Below, in pieces: positions 1 to 6,163 of a DNA stretch of 7,349 nucleotides. Every line of letters begins with the position of its first letter. Position 1 is the first letter of the stretch. The notes beneath the pieces were generated by a model. The model was not told the DNA's origin and ran no database searches. It saw only the letters and a program-made list of their open reading frames with translations. Both the position numbers and the translations under genes were made by a program. Source of the DNA: Firmicutes bacterium UBA3906 (GTDB lineage Bacteria > Bacillota > Clostridia > Caldicoprobacterales > DTU083); the NCBI GenBank assembly GCA_002391555.1, contig DGFG01000055.1, positions 1 through 7,349 on the forward strand. Direction: 5' to 3'.

Positions 1-942
1 CTTAACCGTTTTATAGACAGGCTAATTAGGGAGGCCAGGGGCAGAAAAGAGTTTACAATAAAGCTAGACCAGGATAGTCTTATCTCCGGCCAAAAGTACC
101 TTTACTACCTACAGAGGGAGTCAGTGGTAAGGGACTATTTTATATTAGAATACCTAGCCGATGCTGTCCAAATACTAGTCCACTTAGAAAGGCCCTTTAA
201 TAGAGTAAAATTCTCCAAGCTGCTAGCTAGGATCCTAGACAGGCTCCAGGCCTTTAAAGAGCAAAAGCTAAATATGCTAGAGACCATGTGGACCTATGTA
301 GATAGTAGCCATATTTGCAGGAGGCAGTTTATAATGACCTATTTCGGTGATAGGTCAGACTACCAGGGGGGCTGTGGCTTTTGTGATGTTGAGGGTATCA
401 GTAGGGACAAGGCCCTAAAGTCTACTAGAGAGAGGGAAATAGAGGACCTCTACCAGAGGCTGACCATCCTATTAAATGAGCCTCATTTTGACTATGGGAC
501 TATAAATGGCCTAGTAGCTGAGATTTATGCTGAGGGTATCCAGGAAAACATAAAGATAAGGGCAATGAGATATCTAGAGGACTATCCTGACAATCTACTA
601 GCCCTTTACCTGACTGCTATTATTACCCTTAGACGGGACAAAGACCTTGCCTATGGCCAGAGCCAGCTACTTAAGGCTTTAACTATACTTGAGAACAAGG
701 CTAATTATGAGACAATCCTATATATTTTAAAAGACCTTATCCCAATAGGGGAGGATCTAGTAAAAGACCTATTAGATAGTCTTTGCTCACCCTATGATAA
801 AGCTGACTTAATAAGGCCTTTGTATAACTGCCTAAGGGACAAGCAAATCAAGGACCATATTTATAAAAAGTATATCGAAGCCCAATTATCTAGGGTAAAC
901 GGTAAATTAGAGGGGGTTAGGAATAAAAATGACTTTAAATGA
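1..942 (+). CDS. RecQ-like ATP-dependent DNA helicase, C-terminal part (5' end outside window)
   Basis: The frame is open from the first base, so this is the last 313 residues of a longer protein; the GTG at 124 is internal, not a start. Fragment residues about 91-131 match the RecQ zinc-binding region: a K-L-N-M helix, then C106-R-R-Q-F-I-M-T-Y-F-G-D, then C125-G-F-C128-D. E. coli RecQ has the same order (helix, CRR...YFGE, CGNCDxC) and uses four cysteines; here the fourth position is E131. About 105 residues precede the first Cys without a visible helicase motif VI (Q..GR.GR), a longer gap than in E. coli RecQ, so the helicase core lies off-window and the arrangement is atypical. Residues about 138-313 look all-helical and charged, with no recognisable winged-helix or HRDC signature. 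The last 14 bases overlap the next gene, suggesting translational coupling. RecQ relatives unwind DNA 3'-5' in recombination and repair; the role of this one is inferred from the zinc region only. Confidence 0.75.
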   Translation, partial: LNRFIDRLIREARGRKEFTIKLDQDSLISGQKYLYYLQRESVVRDYFILEYLADAVQILVHLERPFNRVKFSKLLARILDRLQAFKEQKLNMLETMWTYVDSSHICRRQFIMTYFGDRSDYQGGCGFCDVEGISRDKALKSTREREIEDLYQRLTILLNEPHFDYGTINGLVAEIYAEGIQENIKIRAMRYLEDYPDNLLALYLTAIITLRRDKDLAYGQSQLLKALTILENKANYETILYILKDLIPIGEDLVKDLLDSLCSPYDKADLIRPLYNCLRDKQIKDHIYKKYIEAQLSRVNGKLEGVRNKNDFK

Positions 943-1462
943 TCTTGATGATAGGCTAGGAAAGCAGCTAGAAAAATTAGAACAAAACCTAGAGCTTTTC
1001 TCTAGTCTACAGGAGAAAACACAAGGGATAGTGGCGACCTATGAAAAGGCTGAGCAGGGTCTAAGGCAGCTTGAGGCCGAGTCAAAGACCAGGCTTGACC
1101 AGTATGATAGGCAGTTTAATACCATCCTAAGGGAGGTTAATATGAGGATTGAGGACCTCAGCTTTCTTAGGAACAAGCTAAGGGATAGCCAAAGGGATTT
1201 TACTGTATTTGCAGACAAGAGAATTGAAGACCACAAAAAGGAGATAGCCCAAAGGCTTGCTGAGCTAGAGGACCAAATAGAGGCTATAAATAATGACTTA
1301 GGTCAACTAGGGGATGAACTTGATAAAGTAAAGGTCTCTATTATGACTTTTAAAGACCCCGTAAAAGCTTTTGAAAAAAGGCTAAGAAGGCTCTATGCCC
1401 TTTTAATCTCTTCCTCTTTTGTCTTTATTGTTTTGATTTTTATTCTATTTAAGATAAAATGA
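929..1462 (+). CDS. Coiled-coil protein with a single C-terminal membrane segment, function unknown
   Basis: This 177-residue protein is not one I recognise. Residues about 1-140 are very rich in Glu, Lys, Gln, Arg and Leu with heptad-like spacing and almost no Pro or Gly, typical of a long coiled coil. A basic patch (K150, R151, R153, R154) precedes a hydrophobic stretch at about 156-175, and only two residues (I-K) follow, so it is probably anchored by its C-terminus with the coiled coil in the cytoplasm. There is no N-terminal signal peptide. The ATG at 929 lies inside the end of the helicase gene (14-base overlap in another frame) and is preceded by AGGA at 919-922 with 6 bases of spacing. 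The overlap suggests co-translation with the helicase. A structural or tethering role would be inference only. Confidence 0.85.
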   Translation: MTLNDLDDRLGKQLEKLEQNLELFSSLQEKTQGIVATYEKAEQGLRQLEAESKTRLDQYDRQFNTILREVNMRIEDLSFLRNKLRDSQRDFTVFADKRIEDHKKEIAQRLAELEDQIEAINNDLGQLGDELDKVKVSIMTFKDPVKAFEKRLRRLYALLISSSFVFIVLIFILFKIK

Positions 1463-1480
1463 TAATTAAAGCAAATGACA

Positions 1481-1490
1481 GAAGGGAAGG
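1481..1490 (+). promoter_or_regulatory. Ribosome binding site that supports a TTG start
   Basis: The purine run GAAGGGAAGG ends 6 bases before the TTG at 1497. The ATG at 1492 is in another frame and meets a stop after five codons. The reading frame of the reductase has an in-frame TGA at 1476-1478 and no ATG or GTG between it and 1497, so TTG is the only usable start. Confidence 0.7.
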
Positions 1491-1496
1491 TATGTC

Positions 1497-1991
1497 TTGT
1501 TTAATATAGATGAAATAAATAAAGAAGATAAAGAGAGCTTTTATAAGGACCTTATGCTCTACCTTGAAGGGCTCCTTAGCGATGAAGAGGACTGGCTGGC
1601 AAACCTATCAAATGCAGCTGCCCTTTTGTACAATATGATGGACCGTATTAATTGGGCGGGCTTTTACCTATTAAAGGGCAGTGACCTAGTCCTAGGTCCA
1701 TTCCAAGGCAAGCCTGCCTGCACCAGGATTCCAATAGGTAAAGGTGTATGCGGGACTGCAGCAGAGAAAAGGCAGGTCCAGCTAGTTGAGGATGTAGACC
1801 GTTTTCCGGGCCATATAGCCTGTGACCCGGCTTCAAGGTCTGAAATTGTACTGCCTATCATAGTAGACGACCGTCTACTTGGTGTTTTAGATATAGATAG
1901 CCCAATAAAGGCAAGGTTTGACCACAAGGACGCAGCAGGCCTTGAGGATTTTGTTTCTATCCTTTGCGGATCAATAAAGTGGCCCCTGTAG
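1497..1991 (+). CDS. msrC: Free methionine-(R)-sulfoxide reductase (fRMsr, GAF-domain type)
   Basis: The enzyme reduces free L-methionine-(R)-S-oxide to methionine in the cytosol, usually with thioredoxin as reductant (EC 1.8.4.14). The protein is 164 residues, close to the 165 of the E. coli enzyme, and is a single GAF domain. Family hallmarks are the N-W-A-G-F-Y segment (52-57), L-G-P-F-Q-G (66-71) and G-K-G-V-C-G-T-A (81-88). All three redox cysteines are present at C75, C85 and C109, with spacings of 10 and 24 that equal those of C84, C94 and C118 in E. coli; the third is normally catalytic and the others resolve it. The acidic substrate-binding residues E116, D132 and D134 also align. 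It begins 34 bases after the coiled-coil gene, and a probable terminator follows directly, so it is likely the last gene of the operon. It starts at TTG with a good ribosome binding site. Confidence 0.93.
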   Translation: MFNIDEINKEDKESFYKDLMLYLEGLLSDEEDWLANLSNAAALLYNMMDRINWAGFYLLKGSDLVLGPFQGKPACTRIPIGKGVCGTAAEKRQVQLVEDVDRFPGHIACDPASRSEIVLPIIVDDRLLGVLDIDSPIKARFDHKDAAGLEDFVSILCGSIKWPL

Positions 1992-2016
1992 GGAAAAATA
2001 GTCTATAGGCTTTTTT
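1985..2016 (+). terminator. Probable intrinsic terminator after msrC
   Basis: CCTGTAG (1985-1991) can pair with CTATAGG (2003-2009) as a 7-bp stem with one G-U pair and an 11-base loop. One base later comes a run of six T (2011-2016). The stem overlaps the msrC stop codon and sits between convergent genes. The stem is short, so strength is uncertain. On the opposite strand no T run follows the stem, so it would act only on the + transcript. Confidence 0.5.
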
Positions 2017-2025
2017 GGCGACCAT

Positions 2026-4098
2026 CTACCCCTTATACTGTAGCTGGTAGAGCTGGTGGTATAGGCCCTTTTTAGCCAGCAGCTCCTGGTGACTGCCTAC
2101 TTCTCTTATACGGCCCTTGTGAAGGAGGATGATCTTGTCTGCATGTTGTATGGTAGACAGCCTATGGGCAATAGCAATTGTGGTCCTCCCTTTGACTAGC
2201 TTTTTAAGGGCATCCTGGATTAGGGCCTCGGTTTCTGTATCAATATTTGCTGTAGCCTCATCTAAAACTAAAATAGCTGGATCAAAGGCTAGGGCCCTTG
2301 CAAAGGCAAGTAGCTGCCTTTGGCCTGCAGACAGGGTGGATCCCCGTTCCATGACCTTTTCCTTGTAGCCCTGGGGCAGTTTTTCTATAAACTTATTGGC
2401 ATTTACAAAGCTTGAAATCTCCTTTACCCTCTCACTGCTTATTTGCTCATTGTTTAGCCTTATATTATATTCAATATCACCGGTAAATAAAAAGACATCC
2501 TGCAGGACGACCCCTATGTTTCTCCTAAGGTCATCCTTTTTTATTTGGTCTATAGGGATACCATCTATCTTGATACAGCCCTTTTGTATCTCATAAAACC
2601 TGGACATCAGGTTTATTATTGAGCTTTTACCGGCACCGGTGGCTCCGACAAAGGCAACAGTCTCCCCAGGCTCAATGGTAAAGCTAATATCCTTTAGGAC
2701 CCATTCATCTTCTACATAGGCAAACCACACATTTTCAAAGGATATTTTGCCCTGCAGCCTGTCTACCTTTACAGGATTTTCAGCATCTGGGATAAGAGCA
2801 TCCTGGTCTAGCAGGTAGAAAATCTTTTCAGCTGAGGCCATGGCAGACTGCATGATATTGTATTTTTCAGTCAGGTCATTAATGGGCTGGAAAAACATTT
2901 GCATATAGTTAACAAAGGCATAAAGGATACCAAACTCCAAGGCCCCCTTTATATACTGGCCTCCACCTAACCAGATTAAAAGGGCAAGGCCCATAGAAAA
3001 TACAAACTCAGTTACAGGTCTAAAGACAGCGTATACCTTCATTTCCTGGAGGGTTGCCCTGTAATAACCTGTATTGGCCTCATCAAACTCCTTGTTTTTA
3101 CTGTTCTCACGGTTAAAGATTTGTATTATCCTCATACCGGATATATGCTCGGACAGAAAGGAATTTATCCTAGATAGCTGGGTCCTAACTAGCCTATATG
3201 CCTTTCTGGCGTAAATCCTAAAAAATATGGAGACTATAATTATAATTGGCAGGGTAGCCATGCTGATTAAGGCTAGCTTACTATTTATCCTTAGCATGAC
3301 AATGACAATACCCACTAGCATAAAGATGTCCTTAAATAGGTTTACCAGGACACTTGTATACATTTCATTTAGGGTTTCTGTATCATTAGTAACCCTAGTT
3401 ACCAGGCGGCCGATGGGGTTTTTATCAAAAAAGGACAGAGATAGTCTCTGCAGGTGGGAGAAAATATCCTGCCTAAGGTCATATATGATTTTCTGGCCCG
3501 TATATTGAAGTATCATGACCTGAATAAAATTTAGTATGAAAACAAAGGCTGCCAGGGCCAGGGCCAAGATAGCCAGGTTTATTAGACCCCTTGTATCCTC
3601 CTGGCGAAAGAGGCTGACCGATTCCTTGGGGACAAGCTTAGCCTCCATTTCAATATCTGAGGCTAGCAGGACATAGGTATCAGAGTCAGGCCTATGCTCT
3701 ATTAAATAGCCATCTTCGTCTAGTTCAGGCAGGACGCCTTTTATGGTAAAGGTCTTTTTTTGATATTGGATAAGGGTATATAGGGTGGCCTCATCTTTGT
3801 AGGACTCTAAATCCTGGTCGGATGAGTCCCTAACCCAGTACTTATCCCTGTATTCAAAACCCTCTAAATCAATTTTCCTATCAAAAACCTGGTAGTGCCG
3901 GCCATTAGCATTTATATGCTTGTCAATGGCAAGCCTGATTATATAGGGGCGGGCTAAATCACCTGCGGTCATTAGTAGTAAAAGGCCTATGGACAGGATA
4001 ATAAGTAGCCAGTAGGGCCGGGCGTATTTAAGCAGGCGCTTCATAAGGACATGGTCATATGCCTTTTCCTGTATCTCATCGTATTCAAACTGGTCCAT
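2026..4098 (-). CDS. Heterodimeric ABC exporter subunit with extracellular insert (BmrD/YheH/LmrD-like)
   Basis: This 690-residue subunit fuses a six-helix exporter membrane domain to an ATPase domain. Likely membrane segments are about 29-48, 172-197, 248-270, 273-295, 360-380 and 386-408. Between the first two is a hydrophilic insert of about 110 residues (60-168), as in B. subtilis BmrD/YheH (about 673 residues), where the equivalent loop forms a small extracellular domain. The ATPase domain has Walker A G485-A-T-G-A-G-K491-S-S, Q-loop Q533, signature L589-S-A-G-Q593 (Ala replaces the usual Gly), Walker B ending D613-E614 with the catalytic Glu, and switch H645. It should therefore supply Walker A/B to the active ATP site and the altered signature to the degenerate one. 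Its ATG is 15 bases after the partner's stop; AGGAGG overlaps that stop, about 11 bases upstream. Substrate cannot be read from the sequence; relatives export drugs, peptides or lipids. Confidence 0.93.
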   Translation of the reverse strand: MDQFEYDEIQEKAYDHVLMKRLLKYARPYWLLIILSIGLLLLMTAGDLARPYIIRLAIDKHINANGRHYQVFDRKIDLEGFEYRDKYWVRDSSDQDLESYKDEATLYTLIQYQKKTFTIKGVLPELDEDGYLIEHRPDSDTYVLLASDIEMEAKLVPKESVSLFRQEDTRGLINLAILALALAAFVFILNFIQVMILQYTGQKIIYDLRQDIFSHLQRLSLSFFDKNPIGRLVTRVTNDTETLNEMYTSVLVNLFKDIFMLVGIVIVMLRINSKLALISMATLPIIIIVSIFFRIYARKAYRLVRTQLSRINSFLSEHISGMRIIQIFNRENSKNKEFDEANTGYYRATLQEMKVYAVFRPVTEFVFSMGLALLIWLGGGQYIKGALEFGILYAFVNYMQMFFQPINDLTEKYNIMQSAMASAEKIFYLLDQDALIPDAENPVKVDRLQGKISFENVWFAYVEDEWVLKDISFTIEPGETVAFVGATGAGKSSIINLMSRFYEIQKGCIKIDGIPIDQIKKDDLRRNIGVVLQDVFLFTGDIEYNIRLNNEQISSERVKEISSFVNANKFIEKLPQGYKEKVMERGSTLSAGQRQLLAFARALAFDPAILVLDEATANIDTETEALIQDALKKLVKGRTTIAIAHRLSTIQHADKIILLHKGRIREVGSHQELLAKKGLYHQLYQLQYKG

Positions 4099-4113
4099 CC
4101 TAATCCATCCCTC

Positions 4114-5859
4114 CTATGCCCTATCTAGCTCTTCTTCTAAAAGCTGTTTTTGATAGAGGCTATAATAGTGGCCCTTTAGGTCAATTAGCCTATCGTGCCT
4201 TCCCCGTTCTACTATTTGCCCATTATCTAGGACAATAATCTCATCAGCATGCTTTATTGAAGAGATCCTATGGGCGATAATGATACTGGTCCGGTCCTTC
4301 ATTATGACCTTTAACCCCTGCAGGATCCTCTCCTCAGTATCTGTATCTACAGCTGAAAGGGAATCGTCAAGTACTAGTATTTTTGGGTCCTTTATTAGGG
4401 CCCTGGCGATGGAAACCCTTTGCTTTTGACCACCTGATAGGGTAACACCCCGCTCCCCAACTATGGTGTCAAAGCCATCGGGCAGGTCCATTATATTGTC
4501 ATATATCTGGGCTGTTTTTGCAGCCTCTTCAATCTCTTTAATACTAGCCTTTTCAACCCCAAAGGCTATATTTTCTCTAATGCTAGTGGAAAAGAGAAAG
4601 CTATCCTGGGGGACATAGCCAATACTAGTCCTCAGGGTTGACAGGGGTATCCTGTCAATAGGGCTGCCGTCAATCTTTAGCTTGCCTCCGCTGATATCAT
4701 ATAGGCGGAGTATGAGGTTTACTAGGCTTGTCTTACCAGAGCCGGTTTCACCGATTATTGCTAGGGTCCTGCCTGGTTCAAGGTTGATATTAATATCCTT
4801 TAATACTGGTTCCTGCTTTTTGTTATAGGAAAAGCTAACATTTTCAAACTCAATATGGCCTTCAATAGACCCTATGGGCAGTGGATCATTGTCCTTTATA
4901 TCAGGGATGGCTGTAAGAATAACATTTATCCGGTCAAGGGAGGCAGACCCCCTCTGGACTATATTCATTATCCAGCCAAAGGACATCATGGGCCAGATTA
5001 AAAGACCTAAATAGGTATTAAAGGCTATAAACTCACCTAGGCTTATATGGCCATTTATAACCTGTATACCCCCATAGCTAAAGGCTATTATATAGCTAAG
5101 GGTGGCTACCATCTGGCCTAAGGGAAACATAATCCCCCAGAGCCTGGCTAGCCTCATGTTTTTTTCAAGGGATTTTTGACTAGCAGCATTGAACTGCTCT
5201 AAGACTGGCCTTTCCTGGACAAAGGCCTTTACTACCCTTATACCGGACAAGGACTCTTGAACCCTTTCAGTTAGGCCAGAAAAGGCCTCCTGGACCTGTG
5301 TAAATCTCTTGTGAATAAACTTGCCAAAGACCATACTAAAAATAGCAATCAGGGGTAGGGGGGACAGGGCAATTAGGGTTAGCCTTATATCTATAGTAGC
5401 CAGCATTATGATAATAACTGATATGGTCAAAAAGACGGTATCGACCAGTAGCAGGACACCCATACCTGCAGCCATCCTTACTGCATTAATATCATTTGTT
5501 GCATGGGCCATCAGGTCGCCTGTCTTGTGGGTATTATAGTACTTAGAGGACAGGGTTAGCATATGGTCAAAGAGTTTTTTTCTAAGCTCATACTCCAATT
5601 TTTTTTCTGTTCCTATTATATAGATCCTGTATAGATAGCGAAAAGTCATTGTAAGGAGGGCAACTAAAAGGATAAGGCCGGCGTAGCTAAGTAGCATAGC
5701 CTTATTAATTGTCCTATTTTGCATATCATCGGTTATCTGGCCTATGATTCTTGGCAGAACCATCTGCAGGACATCTACTACAAGAACAAAAATTATGCCA
5801 AATATGTACTTGGCCTTGTGTCTTTTAACAAAGTCTAAAACAAATTTTTTACTATTCAT
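4114..5859 (-). CDS. Heterodimeric ABC exporter subunit with degenerate ATP site (BmrC/YheI/LmrC-like)
   Basis: With the start at 5859 the protein has 581 residues, close to B. subtilis BmrC/YheI (585). Likely membrane segments are about 19-39, 54-76, 133-154, 157-177, 244-266 and 276-299. The ATPase domain has Walker A G370-E-T-G-S-G-K376-T-S, Q418, a canonical signature L474-S-G-G-Q478, Walker B ending D498-D499, and H530. Asp at 499, where a catalytic Glu is usual, marks the degenerate half of a heterodimer, complementary to the partner downstream. I prefer the ATG at 5857-5859 because GGAGG (5865-5869) precedes it by 5 bases; in-frame ATGs at 5884-5886 and 5869-5871 lack such a site and would add nine or four residues. 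It is the first gene of a two-gene operon, likely transcribed from the promoter suggested near 5916. Pairing with the 690-residue subunit follows the yheI-yheH gene order. Confidence 0.93.
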   Translation of the reverse strand: MNSKKFVLDFVKRHKAKYIFGIIFVLVVDVLQMVLPRIIGQITDDMQNRTINKAMLLSYAGLILLVALLTMTFRYLYRIYIIGTEKKLEYELRKKLFDHMLTLSSKYYNTHKTGDLMAHATNDINAVRMAAGMGVLLLVDTVFLTISVIIIMLATIDIRLTLIALSPLPLIAIFSMVFGKFIHKRFTQVQEAFSGLTERVQESLSGIRVVKAFVQERPVLEQFNAASQKSLEKNMRLARLWGIMFPLGQMVATLSYIIAFSYGGIQVINGHISLGEFIAFNTYLGLLIWPMMSFGWIMNIVQRGSASLDRINVILTAIPDIKDNDPLPIGSIEGHIEFENVSFSYNKKQEPVLKDININLEPGRTLAIIGETGSGKTSLVNLILRLYDISGGKLKIDGSPIDRIPLSTLRTSIGYVPQDSFLFSTSIRENIAFGVEKASIKEIEEAAKTAQIYDNIMDLPDGFDTIVGERGVTLSGGQKQRVSIARALIKDPKILVLDDSLSAVDTDTEERILQGLKVIMKDRTSIIIAHRISSIKHADEIIVLDNGQIVERGRHDRLIDLKGHYYSLYQKQLLEEELDRA

Positions 5860-5864
5860 TCTGG

Positions 5865-5869
5865 CCTCC
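5865..5869 (-). promoter_or_regulatory. Ribosome binding site deciding the start of the first ABC subunit
   Basis: GGAGG on the - strand is followed by 5 bases and then ATG at 5859-5857. The upstream in-frame ATG at 5886 has only CTGATACCCTAT before it, with no purine-rich site, and the ATG at 5871 overlaps the GGAGG itself. Confidence 0.75.
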
Positions 5870-5910
5870 ATGAATATGAAATCCATATAGGGTATCAGCT
5901 TGGAATTACT

Positions 5911-5970
5911 ATCTTATTATAAGGTTAATTTTTTATAATTGCTATAGATTTGAGATATATTTATCCATAT
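5911..5970. other. A+T-rich tract beside the DnaA boxes (possible unwinding element or promoter)
   Basis: By hand count only 10 of 60 bases are G or C (about 17%), far below the rest of the window. It borders the left side of the DnaA-box cluster. That placement fits a DNA unwinding element in an origin, but it equally fits the A+T-rich promoter region of the exporter operon; the sequence alone does not separate these. Confidence 0.45.
5916..5921 (-). promoter_or_regulatory. Possible -10 element for the ABC exporter operon
   Basis: TATAAT reads on the - strand at 5921-5916, about 57 bases upstream of the chosen start codon. At 17 bases further upstream the hexamer is TAGCAA, a poor match (3 of 6) to TTGACA, so a typical sigma-A promoter is only partly supported. 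The surroundings are extremely A+T-rich, which makes chance matches likely. The DnaA-box cluster starts about 40 bases upstream of it. Confidence 0.35.
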
Positions 5971-6096
5971 CCTGTGGAAAGTCGGGGAAAAACCCTGTGG
6001 ATAATGTTGATAAGTATGGGGATTGTTTTGCTCCTTGCAGAAAAAATTTATGTAAACCTGTGGATAAGGCAGGTTTTATCCACATTTTGTGGACAA
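5961..6096. promoter_or_regulatory. Cluster of DnaA boxes (origin-like or DnaA-binding regulatory region)
   Basis: Three exact TTATCCACA boxes occur: 5996-6004 (-), 6059-6067 (-) and 6076-6084 (+). One-mismatch copies are TTATCCATA at 5961-5969 (+), TTATCAACA at 6005-6013 (-) and TTGTCCACA at 6088-6096 (-). A weaker CTTTCCACA lies at 5973-5981 (-). The boxes at 5996-6004 and 6005-6013 are directly abutting direct repeats. TTATCCACA is the classical high-affinity DnaA box, so DnaA binding is very likely. Function as the chromosomal origin, a secondary DnaA-titration site, or an exporter or murG regulatory site is inference. No replication gene is visible in the window. Confidence 0.8.
6055..6075. 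repeat. Inverted repeat embracing a DnaA box
   Basis: AACCTG (6055-6060) is the exact reverse complement of CAGGTT (6070-6075), separated by 9 bases. The DnaA box at 6059-6067 overlaps the left arm and spacer. The right arm runs into the larger inverted repeat that begins at 6071, so the two structures would compete. Confidence 0.5.
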
Positions 6097-6101
6097 AACC
6101 T
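6071..6101. repeat. Large inverted repeat built from two opposed DnaA boxes
   Basis: AGGTTTTATCCACA (6071-6084) and TGTGGACAAAACCT (6088-6101) are reverse complements except for one position, with a 3-base TTT centre. The exact DnaA box at 6076-6084 and the one-mismatch box at 6088-6096 face each other within it. No T run directly follows on either strand, so it does not look like an intrinsic terminator; a protein-binding dyad or origin element is more likely. Confidence 0.75.
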
Positions 6102-6141
6102 GGATATATATTGGAATAAGCCTAAATTATACTATTAGCCC

Positions 6142-6163
6142 AATAATACCGATAGGAATTATT
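6142..6163. repeat. Small inverted repeat at the murG stop codon
   Basis: AATAATACC (6142-6150) and GGAATTATT (6155-6163) are complementary except for one base, around a GATA loop. It overlaps the murG stop codon at 6159-6161. On the murG transcript no T run follows, and the stem is mostly A-T, so it would be a weak terminator at best. Confidence 0.3.

Noticed and set aside
124..126. GTG at 124 as the start of the helicase gene
   Set aside because: The frame is open upstream to the window edge and the following sequence joins a RecQ zinc region that needs an upstream helicase core; no ribosome binding site is evident before it.
1492..1494. ATG just before the reductase gene as its start
   Set aside because: It is in a different frame and reaches TAG after five codons; TTG at 1497 is in frame and well spaced from the ribosome binding site.
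3227..3508. Open frame of 93 codons on the + strand opposite the exporter gene
   Set aside because: It lies wholly inside the membrane domain of a convincing ABC exporter subunit on the other strand and is a reverse-frame shadow, with no binding site or recognisable motif.
6071..6101. Inverted repeat as the intrinsic terminator of murG
   Set aside because: No T run follows the hairpin on the murG transcript, and its arms are DnaA boxes, so a binding-site function explains it better.
5961..6101. Repeated boxes as plasmid iterons or a CRISPR array
   Set aside because: The units are 9-base DnaA boxes in both orientations with irregular spacing; there is no rep gene, no constant repeat-spacer pattern and no cas gene.
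5950..6138. Open frame of 62 codons on the + strand in the murG-exporter gap
   Set aside because: It would start at TTG without a ribosome binding site, and its sequence is simply a reading of the DnaA boxes and inverted repeats.
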